The notes under the pieces were generated by a model, which saw nothing but the letters and a program-made list of their open reading frames with translations, was not told the origin of the DNA and ran no database searches. The position numbers and the translations under genes are program-made. A stretch of 64,000 nt of DNA from Methanobacteriota archaeon (GTDB lineage: Archaea > Methanobacteriota > Methanobacteria > Methanobacteriales > Methanobacteriaceae): the NCBI GenBank assembly GCA_023440975.1, contig JAEZRD010000005.1, positions 1-64,000 on the forward strand, read 5' to 3'. Positions 26,212-35,074 of the stretch are shown here, in pieces (position 1 is the stretch's first letter; each line of letters opens with the position of its first letter).

Positions 26212-28380
26212 ATGACTTTAGAAGAGTCTGAAATGGAATATATTAAAGGAATTCTTGGAAGGGAAATGAATCCATTGGAAGAAGGTATGTTGGATGTGAT
26301 GTTTTCAGAACATTGTTCATACAAAAGTAGTCGACCTATTTTAAGAATTTTCCCAACAGAAGGTAAAAATATAATATTAGGGCCTGGAGATGATGCTGGA
26401 ATTGTTTCCATTACTGATAAATTAGCCCTTGCTGTAGGAATGGAAAGTCATAATCATCCATCAGCTATTGAACCTTATGGTGGTGCAGGAACAGGAATAG
26501 GTGGAATTTTAAGGGATATAATTTCTATGGGTGCTAAACCAATAGCTTTACTTGATTCTTTAAGATTTGGTCCCCTAGAAAATGATCAAAAATCAAGATA
26601 TCTTTTTGAATATGTAGTTAAAGGTATTTCAGATTATGGTAATAGAGTAGGAGTTCCAACAGTTGCTGGAGAAGTTGAATTTGATGAATCTTTTCGAACT
26701 AACCCATTAGTAAATGTTTTATGTGCGGGTTTAGTTGAAAAAGATAAATTAGTTTATGGAATTGCACCTAATCCTGGAGATGTGTTCTTTTTAATGGGTG
26801 GAAATACTGGAAGAGATGGAATTCATGGAGTTACTTTTGCATCTGAAGAATTAACATCAGATTCTGAAACAGAAGATAGACCTGCAGTGCAAGTTGGAGA
26901 TCCTTTTACTAAAAAACGAGTCATGGAAGCTTCCTATGAAATTTTGGAAAAAATTAATGTTTCAGGAGTTAAAGATTTAGGTGGTGGAGGATTAACATGT
27001 TGTATTTCAGAATTAGCTGATTCTTCTAATAATGGAGCAATTGTTGATTTAAATGCAATACCTCTTCGTGAAACAGGAATGACACCTTATGAAATTATGT
27101 TATCCGAATCTCAAGAAAGAATGGTTTTTGTTTTAGATCCTAAAGATGTTAATGAAGCTAAATCTATTTGTGATAAACATGAAATTATATCTGGTGTAAT
27201 TGGTACAGTTACCGATGAAAATAATATGATTATACTTGATGATAAATTAGATAGAGATAATCAAGAAATTGCTAATTTACCAACTTTATTATTAGCTGAT
27301 CCTCCTTCAATTGACAGAGAACTTAAAGAACCAATTAAAGATGAAACTCTTATAAATGTAGAAGATCCAAGTTTATCAAAATCCTTAATAAAAATTTTAT
27401 CTTCTCCTAATATAGCTAGTAAAGAATGGGTTTATAAACAATATGATCATGAAGTTCAAATAAGAACAGTTGTTAAGCCAGGAGATGATGCAGCAGTTCT
27501 TAAAGTTGATGATAATACTGCTGTAGTTTTAACTGCTGATTCTAATACTATTCATACTAAATTATCTCCTTATGATGGAGGTGCAGGTTCTGTAGCTGAA
27601 GGAATTCGTAATGTAGTTTCAATGGGAGCTACACCTTATGCTGTTGTAGATTGTTTAAATTTTGGAAATCCTGAAAATCCTGAAATATTATGGCAATTTA
27701 AAGAATGTATTAAAGGAATGTCCGATATTGCATCTAAATTTGAATCTCCAGTTATTAGTGGAAATGTAAGTTTCTATAATGAAATGGAAGGAGTAAAAAT
27801 AAATCCAACACCTGCTGTTGGAGTTATTGGTGTTGAAAAATTAGATAATATAAGAACTATGAATTTTAAGAATGAAAATGATAAAATAATTATTATTGGA
27901 AAAACTTATGATGAAATTGAAGGTTCTGAATATCATAGAGCAGTTCATAATATTGAACAAGGTAATGCACCAAAAATTCGAATAGATGATGAATTTGATA
28001 ATGCAAGTACAGTTTTAAAATTAATTGATGAAGATTCTATTAAAAATATTACTGCAGTTCATGATTGTTCCCAAGGGGGTATTGCGGTTGCTTTATCTGA
28101 AATGGCAATGTCAGGTAATATTGGTTGTGAAATTGACATATCTAAAATTCCGAAGGATGGAAATATAAGTGATAATGATTTAATCTATTCTGAATCTCAC
28201 GGAAGATATATATTAACTGTTAAATCTGATGCTTTAGATGATATTTTATCTAAAATTAATGTTCCTTGTAATTGTATTGGAGAAGTTAAAGGAAATGCAT
28301 TTAAATTAGCAAACATTACTATTCCAGTTAAAGATTTAGATGAAGCTTATCATGGAGTAATAGAACAATATATGTCATAA
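26212..28380 (+). CDS. purL: Phosphoribosylformylglycinamidine synthase subunit PurL
   Basis: A 722-residue ATP-grasp-unrelated, PurM/PurL-superfamily enzyme forming FGAM from FGAR, glutamine-derived ammonia and ATP in purine synthesis. It partners with PurQ and PurS, which are not in this window. Visible motifs are MFSEHCSYKSSRP, ESHNHPSAIEPYGGAGTG, PGDDA twice, reflecting the duplicated halves, and SNTIHTKLSPYDGGAGSV. Length agrees with the small (non-fused) PurL type. It lies between ileS and moeA with gaps of 20 and 18 bases, so a common transcript is likely although functions differ. Confidence 0.97.
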   Translation: MTLEESEMEYIKGILGREMNPLEEGMLDVMFSEHCSYKSSRPILRIFPTEGKNIILGPGDDAGIVSITDKLALAVGMESHNHPSAIEPYGGAGTGIGGILRDIISMGAKPIALLDSLRFGPLENDQKSRYLFEYVVKGISDYGNRVGVPTVAGEVEFDESFRTNPLVNVLCAGLVEKDKLVYGIAPNPGDVFFLMGGNTGRDGIHGVTFASEELTSDSETEDRPAVQVGDPFTKKRVMEASYEILEKINVSGVKDLGGGGLTCCISELADSSNNGAIVDLNAIPLRETGMTPYEIMLSESQERMVFVLDPKDVNEAKSICDKHEIISGVIGTVTDENNMIILDDKLDRDNQEIANLPTLLLADPPSIDRELKEPIKDETLINVEDPSLSKSLIKILSSPNIASKEWVYKQYDHEVQIRTVVKPGDDAAVLKVDDNTAVVLTADSNTIHTKLSPYDGGAGSVAEGIRNVVSMGATPYAVVDCLNFGNPENPEILWQFKECIKGMSDIASKFESPVISGNVSFYNEMEGVKINPTPAVGVIGVEKLDNIRTMNFKNENDKIIIIGKTYDEIEGSEYHRAVHNIEQGNAPKIRIDDEFDNASTVLKLIDEDSIKNITAVHDCSQGGIAVALSEMAMSGNIGCEIDISKIPKDGNISDNDLIYSESHGRYILTVKSDALDDILSKINVPCNCIGEVKGNAFKLANITIPVKDLDEAYHGVIEQYMS

Positions 28381-28398
28381 ATATTATAGGATGATTAT

Positions 28399-29628
28399 AT
28401 GAAAGGATTTTTTTCAAAATTGATGTCATTGGATGATGCTTTAAAAAAATTGGATTATCATCAAAAAGTAATGGATATAGAAGAAATTGATATTAAATCC
28501 GCACATAATAGAGTTTTAGCTGAGAATATTAAATCATTTCATAATTCTCCTCCTTTTGATAAATCTGCTATGGATGGATATGCCGTTATAGCAGAAGATA
28601 CTTTTGGTGCATCTAATAATAATCATAAACATCTAAAAATAATAGACGCTATAGGTGCTGGAGATTTTTCAGAGAAGAAAATTGAATCTGGTGAAGCAAT
28701 TAGAATAGCTACAGGTGCTCCAATTCCTAATGGTGCAAATGCAGTTATAATGGAAGAATATACTTCTCATTATAATAATGATTTAGAAGTTCATTCTCAA
28801 GTTAGTCCTAAAGATAATGTTTCTCCGATTGGTGAAGATTTAAAGTTGGGGGATAAAGTTTTAAGTTCTAATACTTTTATTCGTCCACAAGAGATGGGTT
28901 TAATTTCTTCAGCAGGTTTTAATAAAATTAAGGTTTATAAAAAACCTAAAGTTAAACTTATTATCACTGGTAATGAGTTAGTTGAACCTTCTCCAAAATT
29001 AGATAAAGCTAAAATAATTAATTCTAATCAATATACTATAGCTTCATTAATTGAAAGTGCAGGGGCCGTTGTTGAAGTAGATTATGCTAGAGATGATTTT
29101 GAGGAAGTAAAATCTTCTATTATTGAGAATTCAAAAAATTTTGATGTTATAATAACTACTGGTGGTACTGCTATTAGTAAAGGAGATGTTGTAGTTGATG
29201 CTGTTGAAGAATCTGGCGAGCTTCTTTTTCATGGTGTTTCTATAAGACCAGGTAAACCTGTTGGTTGTGGATTAGTTAATGATACTGTTGTTTTTACTTT
29301 ATCTGGCCAACCCGTTGCTGCAATGGCACAATTTGATATTTTTGCACGAGGATATTTGGTAAAAATGCAGGGGCTTGATTATAATTATAAAATTGTAAAA
29401 AGAGAATCTGTTATGAAAATTCCTTCTAATTTAGGTCGAACAGATTTTATTAGAACTTATGCAGATGAAACATGTGCAAGACATATATTAAATAGGGGTT
29501 CTGGAATTATTAGATCAATGGTTGAAGCAAATAGTTATATAATTATTGATGAGAATAATGAAGGGATTGAAAAAGGAGATTTTGTTGATTTAGTATTTTT
29601 TGATTCAATGATTTGGAATAAATATTAA
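28399..29628 (+). CDS. moeA: Molybdopterin molybdotransferase MoeA
   Basis: A 409-residue MoeA protein that inserts molybdate or tungstate into adenylylated molybdopterin, needed here for formylmethanofuran dehydrogenase and formate dehydrogenase type enzymes. The N-terminal MSLDDALKKL, the PPFDKSAMDGYA motif at about 51-62, RIATGAPIPNGANAVIMEEY, TGGTAISKGD at about 254 and the SGQPVAA loop are all present. The C-terminal domain IV is also present. GATGATT precedes the ATG by about 3 bases. The gene follows purL by 18 bases in an apparent operon. Confidence 0.95.
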   Translation: MKGFFSKLMSLDDALKKLDYHQKVMDIEEIDIKSAHNRVLAENIKSFHNSPPFDKSAMDGYAVIAEDTFGASNNNHKHLKIIDAIGAGDFSEKKIESGEAIRIATGAPIPNGANAVIMEEYTSHYNNDLEVHSQVSPKDNVSPIGEDLKLGDKVLSSNTFIRPQEMGLISSAGFNKIKVYKKPKVKLIITGNELVEPSPKLDKAKIINSNQYTIASLIESAGAVVEVDYARDDFEEVKSSIIENSKNFDVIITTGGTAISKGDVVVDAVEESGELLFHGVSIRPGKPVGCGLVNDTVVFTLSGQPVAAMAQFDIFARGYLVKMQGLDYNYKIVKRESVMKIPSNLGRTDFIRTYADETCARHILNRGSGIIRSMVEANSYIIIDENNEGIEKGDFVDLVFFDSMIWNKY

Positions 29629-29708
29629 ATACTTCTTTTAATAATAGTTATTTATTTATTTAGAATATATTAATTCTAATTTTTATTATTTTTTTTGAAA
29701 GTGAAACA

Positions 29709-30866
29709 ATGAATGGAATTTGGTATTATGTCATAGCTTTTATAATTATTTGGGCTGTTTCTTTAATATTTAAAGATTATTTAACAGAACATGGTGTGGA
29801 AGTTGAATTCCCTTTATTAATGTGGAAAACAAAACGGCTTAGAGGGTTTATTGATAGAATTGCTAATAAATCTAAGAAGTTTTGGAAATGGTATATGAAT
29901 GTTGGAGTTGTTATATCATTTGGTTTAATGATTTTTATGGCCGTAGCTTTGATATATTCTTTTACTCAAATATCTCAAACAGCGGCTGTAGGTTTGGTTA
30001 TTCCAGGGGTGGATATTCCTGGTTCACCAATTTTTATTCCATTTATTTATGGGATATTGGCTTTAATTACAGTTATAATAATTCATGAGTTTTCTCATGG
30101 AATTTTGGCTAGGGTTGAGGATGTTAAAATCAATTCTATAGGTTTACTTTTGTTTACGATTATTCCTGGTGCTTTTGTTGAACCTGATGAAGATGAAATT
30201 AATGAGTTAGGAAAATTAAGTAAATTGAGAATTTATGCAGCGGGATCTATGGGAAATATGGTTCTTGCTGTAGTTGCAGTTATTATAGTTTTGGTTTTGT
30301 CTTCAGTTTTTGTTCCTATGGTATTTCATGAGGATGGAGTAAGTATTGATAGGACTGTTTCTGATGCACCTGCTGATGGTATTTTAAAATCAGGGATGGT
30401 TATTGAATCTTTAAATAACCAGAGTTTTAATAATTCTCAAGGTTATGCTGAGGCAATAAAGACATTGAAACCAAATCAAACAGTTTATGTTTCGACGGAT
30501 CAGGGGGATTATAGTTTTAAATTAGGGGAAAATCCTAATAATAAAAGTTTAGGTTATATGGGAGTTCAAGCAGTTAAACATTATAGTTTTAATAATGGTG
30601 TTGGGGATAATGTTTTAAGCCCTGTTCTTTGGGTAATTTTCCCTTTGATTCAATTGTTTAGTTGGATATTTTTCCTTAATTTTGCAATTGGTACATTTAA
30701 TTTATTACCTATGAAACCATTAGATGGGGGTTTGATGTTTGAAACATTGTTAAGTTATAAATTGTCGGATAAATATGTGAATCTTTTAACAAATTTTTCT
30801 TCCTATTTGATGTTGATTATTATTCTTGTTAGTTTGGTTTATGGTATTGGTTCTGCTTTGATTTAG
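29709..30866 (+). CDS. Site-2-protease-like membrane metalloprotease (M50) with PDZ domain
   Basis: A 385-residue membrane protein. The zinc site HEFSH lies in a transmembrane segment near residue 126-130 (IIIHEFSHGILA), and the second metal ligand motif MKPLDGG is near 340. Between them is a periplasm-type PDZ-like region (about 205-290), with multiple hydrophobic spans before and after. S2P enzymes cleave membrane-bound substrates for signalling or quality control. Archaeal homologues are widespread but substrates are unknown. It follows moeA by 80 bases with GTGAAACA before the start and may share its transcript. Stop is followed by T-rich DNA. Confidence 0.85.
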   Translation: MNGIWYYVIAFIIIWAVSLIFKDYLTEHGVEVEFPLLMWKTKRLRGFIDRIANKSKKFWKWYMNVGVVISFGLMIFMAVALIYSFTQISQTAAVGLVIPGVDIPGSPIFIPFIYGILALITVIIIHEFSHGILARVEDVKINSIGLLLFTIIPGAFVEPDEDEINELGKLSKLRIYAAGSMGNMVLAVVAVIIVLVLSSVFVPMVFHEDGVSIDRTVSDAPADGILKSGMVIESLNNQSFNNSQGYAEAIKTLKPNQTVYVSTDQGDYSFKLGENPNNKSLGYMGVQAVKHYSFNNGVGDNVLSPVLWVIFPLIQLFSWIFFLNFAIGTFNLLPMKPLDGGLMFETLLSYKLSDKYVNLLTNFSSYLMLIIILVSLVYGIGSALI

Positions 30867-30942
30867 TCTAATATTATATTCTAAATTTTTATTTTTTTAA
30901 CTTTTTACTAATTTTAATGTAATGATATACATGTTCTATTTA

Positions 30943-30965
30943 ATATTATCTTTATTTGATAATAT
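30943..30965. terminator. AT hairpin downstream of the M50 protease gene
   Basis: ATATTATC (30943-30950) and GATAATAT (30958-30965) form perfect 8-bp arms with a 7-base loop in the gap between two convergent genes. A second hairpin (about 31001-31021, GTTAC/GTAAC) followed by TTGTTTT lies 40 bases further on. Either may end transcription. Confidence 0.35.
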
Positions 30966-31159
30966 ATTGTTTAATTCTGTGATATAACTATTATTATTCC
31001 ATAGGTTACTTATGTAACTATTGTTTTAATTAAGAGAAAAATTGTTTAAAATGAATGTTTTTTGTTTATGGAAAATTGATTTTGTAAATTAATAAAAATA
31101 TTGAGATTTAAAAAAAGTAGTAAATAAAAAAAATAAAAAAGAAAAAATTAAATAAATAT

Positions 31160-31576
31160 TTATAAGTTGTATCTTTCTTTAATTCCTTCTAATATTCTAG
31201 AGTGACGTCCTTCATCTTTGGAACTTTCACGGAAGAAATCGCTAGCGTCTTCAACACCGCATTCTTTAGCTTTATCTGAAGCTGCTCTTTTTTCAACATT
31301 AGCTTTTAATTCACCTTCAAGCATCATATCAATATTTTCACTTAAAGTTGGTTTAATTACTCCATTCATTTCAGCAAATCTTGCTGCATGTTCTGCTTCT
31401 TCAAATGCTAATCTTTTAAATACTTCAGCTAATTCTCCATAACCTTCTGTAGAAGCTTGTCTAGCCATAGCCATGTAAATTCCAACTTCAGCGGTTTCAC
31501 CAGCGAAATTTCCTGCAACCTCTTTTTCTACATCAGTACCTAAGGTAGTGCCTATTTTACGTTCATATTCTGCCAT
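31160..31576 (-). CDS. Rubrerythrin-type diiron protein without rubredoxin domain
   Basis: A 138-residue four-helix ferritin-like protein. Predicted diiron ligands are Glu27, Glu60 with His63 (EEAEH), Glu89 and Glu122 with His125 (DEGRH). Classical rubrerythrin has a C-terminal Cys4 rubredoxin domain; this protein ends straight after the fourth helix, so an external electron donor is needed. It should act as an NAD(P)H- or rubredoxin-linked peroxidase against hydrogen peroxide. It lies 72 bases downstream of fprA on the same strand, consistent with an oxygen-defence operon. GGAGG precedes the start. Confidence 0.9.
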   Translation of the reverse strand: MAEYERKIGTTLGTDVEKEVAGNFAGETAEVGIYMAMARQASTEGYGELAEVFKRLAFEEAEHAARFAEMNGVIKPTLSENIDMMLEGELKANVEKRAASDKAKECGVEDASDFFRESSKDEGRHSRILEGIKERYNL

Positions 31577-31648
31577 ATTTTTTCCTCCATTATATTAAAT
31601 TTGGTATTATATAATCTATTTTTATATGTAATTAAATTTTTTGTTTAT

Positions 31649-32884
31649 TTATTCAAGGTCTAATTTTTTTGCTGCTGCTACTAAATCTTGACCTAATTTA
31701 TATGCAGCTAATTTTTCATCTTCATTAGGAACATAATAAATTTCATCTTTTTCTATAACTTCAAATCCAGAGTCGTTAAGGTATTCTGCTAAAATATCTG
31801 GTGAACCTCCTTTCCCTCCCATGGATCCGAATGTTACAGCTGGTCTTTTGAATCCAGTTCTGTTGAAATGAAGTCCTTTTAAGTAAAATAAAATGTCTCC
31901 CATACTTGGGAATGGATAATCGTTAATTGTTGGATCTCCAAATGCTACAGCTTTACTAGTTAAAATACTTTTTACTATTTCGCTTCTTTCATCTTCATGT
32001 AAATAGAACATTTCAACATCATAACCTTCTGCCATTGCTCCTTCAGCTACTTCATGAGCTAAAGTTTGAGTAGAGTAATGCATTGTATCATATACTATGG
32101 TTATTTTATCTTCTGCTAGTTTTCCAGTTGCCCATCCACTGTATGCGTTAATGATTTTCATTGGGTCTGTCCAAATTTGTCCATGTGATGGTGCAATCAT
32201 TTTTATTTTATCTAATAAATCAAGTTCTATGATTTCATCGAATTTTTTAAGAACTTTTTTAGAAAGTGGAGTGATTAAGTTTGCATAGAATTTTTTTGCG
32301 CCGTCCATTAATATTTCTTCTGGGATATCGGTGTCTAATCTTTTTGAGTAACATAAATGTTGTCCAAATGCATCATTAGGGAATAAAATTCCATCTTCTA
32401 CAAGAAGAGTGAACATACTGTCTGGCCAGTGGAGTAAAAATGCGTCTAAAAATGCAAATGTTCTACCTCCTAAATCTAAAGTGTCACCTGTTCCTACAGT
32501 TTGGAATTCGATTCCTTGTAATGCAGGGTAATGTTTTTCTAATCCCCCAACAGCTATTTCACTGCAGTATATTGGAGCTTCTGGGAATCTTTTATGGAGG
32601 TCTACTAATACTCCACTATGATCTTTTTCTACATGGTTTTGTATTATGTAATCTACTTGAACATCTTTTCCTTCTTGTTCGAATGCATCGTCTATTCTTG
32701 CCATTATTTCTTCGGTTTTTCCTGGGTATGCATTATCTATTAATGCAGTTTTATCTTCACCAAATACTAAGTATGCATTGTATGTAGTACCATCTAATGT
32801 GTATCCATGGTAAGATCTTAAATCCCAATCGATTACACCTATCCAGTATACTCCTTCTGCTATTTTTTGAGCTTTTGCTTTCAT
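31649..32884 (-). CDS. fprA: Coenzyme F420H2 oxidase (A-type flavoprotein)
   Basis: A 411-residue flavodiiron protein that reduces oxygen to water with F420H2. The N-terminal metallo-beta-lactamase domain carries the diiron motif HVEKDH (residues 84-89), followed by further His/Asp ligands. The C-terminal flavodoxin domain begins near residue 260 with VYDTMHYSTQTLA. Length is normal for FprA characterised in Methanobrevibacter arboriphilus and the Methanothermobacter homologue FpaA. It is divergent from an MsvR-type regulator, with an inverted-repeat operator near its predicted transcription start. The rubrerythrin gene follows it. Confidence 0.95.
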   Translation of the reverse strand: MKAKAQKIAEGVYWIGVIDWDLRSYHGYTLDGTTYNAYLVFGEDKTALIDNAYPGKTEEIMARIDDAFEQEGKDVQVDYIIQNHVEKDHSGVLVDLHKRFPEAPIYCSEIAVGGLEKHYPALQGIEFQTVGTGDTLDLGGRTFAFLDAFLLHWPDSMFTLLVEDGILFPNDAFGQHLCYSKRLDTDIPEEILMDGAKKFYANLITPLSKKVLKKFDEIIELDLLDKIKMIAPSHGQIWTDPMKIINAYSGWATGKLAEDKITIVYDTMHYSTQTLAHEVAEGAMAEGYDVEMFYLHEDERSEIVKSILTSKAVAFGDPTINDYPFPSMGDILFYLKGLHFNRTGFKRPAVTFGSMGGKGGSPDILAEYLNDSGFEVIEKDEIYYVPNEDEKLAAYKLGQDLVAAAKKLDLE

Positions 32885-33335
32885 TGTTACGCCTCTAATT
32901 TTTTTAAAATTATTGTGAATAATAATGTTCGTATATTTAGGAACATTAGATTTATTATATTAAACTTGATATATAAATGTATTGATTTTTTAATTTGAGT
33001 TATCATAAACAATTTAAAATAAGTTGAAATTTGCTGTAATAAATAAATATATTTTAAATTTTTTAATAATCTTTTAAAATTATTTTAATTATAAAAAAAA
33101 TTCTGTAATAATTTTTATTTAATTTTTTAATAATTTTAATTTCGTTTTTAATGTATTAAACAATATATAGTTAAAAAATTTGTTCGTAAAAAAATTAAAT
33201 CTAAAACTATTAGTGAATATATGAACAAGTATAAATAATATAAATAGTATAATATAAAATAAAAAAAATTGTAAATTATAAAATTTTTTTAAAGTTCATA
33301 ATTTTACATAAAATAACTACAATGAGATGCTAAAA
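32885..33335. promoter_or_regulatory. 451-base divergent fprA-msvR control region
   Basis: No gene is visible here. Leftward, the fprA TATA box (reverse strand TTTATATATC) lies at about 32969-32978, and the inverted repeat at 32923-32948 overlaps the predicted start of transcription. Rightward, a TATA box TATAAATA at about 33231-33238 serves the regulator, with TTGTTC (33180-33185) and GAACAA (33223-33228) half-sites just upstream. The middle is plain AT-rich DNA. Confidence 0.55.
32923..32948. promoter_or_regulatory. Inverted repeat, candidate MsvR operator of fprA
   Basis: Perfect 8-bp arms TAATGTTC (32923-32930) and GAACATTA (32941-32948) surround ten bases. The core TTCGTATATTTAGGAA differs by one base from TTCGTA-N4-TACGAA, the MsvR box as I recall it from Methanothermobacter work. 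It sits about 40-65 bases before the fprA start codon. Confidence 0.55.
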
Positions 33336-34148
33336 ATGGATAATAATATAGAATTTGAAGATAAAGAACCGCCTATACAAATATTTTCAAAAAGTGATGG
33401 TGAAGTAGGAGTTAATGTTGTAAAAAGTCCAGTTAAACTTACAATATTATCAATGTTAAAAAATAATGAAATGGAATTTGATGAAATTGTTAAAAACACA
33501 GGAAAATCAAAATCCACAATTTCAGTTCATTTAAAATTATTAAGAGAAGATGGTATAGTATCCTATAAATTTGACCCTAATGATCATAGAAAAAAAATCT
33601 TTTACATAAAATCAAGATGTCTAGGAGAAATTGAAGCAGCAGAACCAGTAGAGTTAGAAGAAAGAAAAATAGATTTCTTAGTAAAAAATATTCTAAATGA
33701 AACAAACTTCCAATTTTCCTTTTTACTTTTCCATACATTAAGATCAACATTAATTCAAGAAGGAATTAATATAGACCCTATATTATTAGATACCGGACGT
33801 CATATTGGAGAAACCATATATGAAGAATTAAAAGATGAAGATATAAATGTCTTTGTAAATAATATAATTAAATTTTGGAAAGAAAATGGTCTTGGAAAAT
33901 TAGATATTAAACTAGGAGATACAATAGAGATTACCTCAGTTGATTGTTTTGAATGTGGTTTATTACCAAAAACAGGAAAACCAGCATGTTTTTTAGATGC
34001 AGGAATTATAGAAACATTAATTGCATCTTACTTAAAACAAGTTGTGCAAGTAACTGAAATTAAATGTTACACAATGGGAGATAATTGCTGTACATTCTTA
34101 GTAGAACCTACTGAAGAAGATTACGTTCCTTTAGTAGAATCCCAATAA
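33336..34148 (+). CDS. msvR: MsvR-type redox regulator (ArsR-like HTH plus V4R domain)
   Basis: A 270-residue transcription regulator. A winged helix-turn-helix occupies about 30-90 (LTILSMLKNNEMEFDEIVKN, SKSTISVHLKLL). A V4R domain occupies about 140-258, with cysteines at 204, 207, 218, 244, 251 and 252. In Methanothermobacter the V4R regulator MsvR is divergent from the F420H2 oxidase operon and controls it by thiol redox state; this gene has the same neighbour, orientation and architecture. An ATG at 33327 is in frame, but GAGATG works as ribosome site for the ATG at 33336. It probably represses itself and fprA until oxidised. Confidence 0.85.
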   Translation: MDNNIEFEDKEPPIQIFSKSDGEVGVNVVKSPVKLTILSMLKNNEMEFDEIVKNTGKSKSTISVHLKLLREDGIVSYKFDPNDHRKKIFYIKSRCLGEIEAAEPVELEERKIDFLVKNILNETNFQFSFLLFHTLRSTLIQEGINIDPILLDTGRHIGETIYEELKDEDINVFVNNIIKFWKENGLGKLDIKLGDTIEITSVDCFECGLLPKTGKPACFLDAGIIETLIASYLKQVVQVTEIKCYTMGDNCCTFLVEPTEEDYVPLVESQ

Positions 34149-34212
34149 AAATTTAAATTTAAATAGCTAAAAGTCAATTTAGCTATTATATTCTATTTTT
34201 TTTAAAAAAAAA

Positions 34213-34917
34213 TTATTTTTCATTAAATTTTATCAAAGTAGTGGTTAAATAAGGTTTATCTTTAGAAAAACCTTTAATAATTTTTTCATCTTCCATACTA
34301 CACTTTTCAACAGAATATATTTCTTTTTCACCAGATTTAGAATCGATAATATCTTCAAGTTCTTTGGTATTTCTAGAAGGTTTCATTAAAACAATTGAAT
34401 TACTTTCATTTAAAATTGACTCTAATCTATCATCTATTTTTGGAATAATTGTAAGAACTTCATTTTTTTCAACTAAAGGTTTTCCAATACTTGATGCACA
34501 AGCAGTACAAGAAGTTATTCCAGGAACCATTTTAACAACGTATTCATTTGTTAGTCTTTTAAGTACATAAGAAAAGGTGGAAAAAATTGCAGGATCTCCA
34601 AGAGTTATAAAAGCCACATCAACTCCTTTATCCAAATAATTTGTTATTGAATTTGTAGCTTCATCCCAATGTTTTTCTAATGTTTTTCTGTCTTCAGTCA
34701 TTGGAAAAACTGGGTCTAAAATTGTTAAATCTTTTATATCTTCTCTTTTATCAAGTATAGGTTTAACAATTGATAGAGCTATACTATCTTTTTTTTCAGA
34801 TGATTTAGGGGAACATATTACTGGTATTTTACTTAAGATGTTTACAGCTTTTATGGTTAATAGTTCTGTGTCTCCAGGACCAACTCCTATTCCAATTAAT
34901 TTTCCTTTTTCTACCAA
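34213..34917 (-). CDS. cbiL: Cobalt-factor II C20-methyltransferase (CbiL)
   Basis: A tetrapyrrole methylase of about 235 residues that methylates C20 of cobalt-factor II with AdoMet in anaerobic cobamide synthesis, required for the corrinoid of methyltransferase Mtr. Motifs are GIGVGPGDTELLTIKAV at the N-terminus, FITLGDPAIFSTFSYV and VPGITSCTACASSIGKPL, all typical of CbiL/CobI. An ATG at 34944 is in frame, but AGAGTGAT four bases before a TTG at 34917 makes that TTG the likelier start, giving MVEKGKLIGIGVGPG. It stands alone, convergent with msvR and divergent from the helicase gene. Confidence 0.88.
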   Translation of the reverse strand: MVEKGKLIGIGVGPGDTELLTIKAVNILSKIPVICSPKSSEKKDSIALSIVKPILDKREDIKDLTILDPVFPMTEDRKTLEKHWDEATNSITNYLDKGVDVAFITLGDPAIFSTFSYVLKRLTNEYVVKMVPGITSCTACASSIGKPLVEKNEVLTIIPKIDDRLESILNESNSIVLMKPSRNTKELEDIIDSKSGEKEIYSVEKCSMEDEKIIKGFSKDKPYLTTTLIKFNEK

Positions 34918-35019
34918 AATTATCACTCTCTTTTCTAATTTCAATTATATGATTAAATTAATATTATAATATTTACTCTAGTTTAATCTTTTTAATATTT
35001 TTTTATTTTATAATTTTAT

Positions 35020-35050
35020 TTTTCAAATGCTCTAGGTTTATTTATTTATA
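35020..35050 (+). promoter_or_regulatory. Helicase promoter with the motif shared with RPA-radA
   Basis: TTTTCAAATGCTCTAGG at 35020-35036 matches the motif at 12017-12033 in 16 of 17 bases and, as there, is followed after a few bases by an AT-rich TATA-like region (TTTATTTATA, 35041-35050). The start codon is at 35075. Confidence 0.5.
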
Positions 35051-35074
35051 TTATCAAAAACAATAAATTTACTA

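Noticed and set aside
32440..32787. Plus-strand open frame of 115 codons opposite fprA
   Set aside because: It is the shadow of a clear flavodiiron protein gene, leucine/histidine-rich with no family features or ribosome site.
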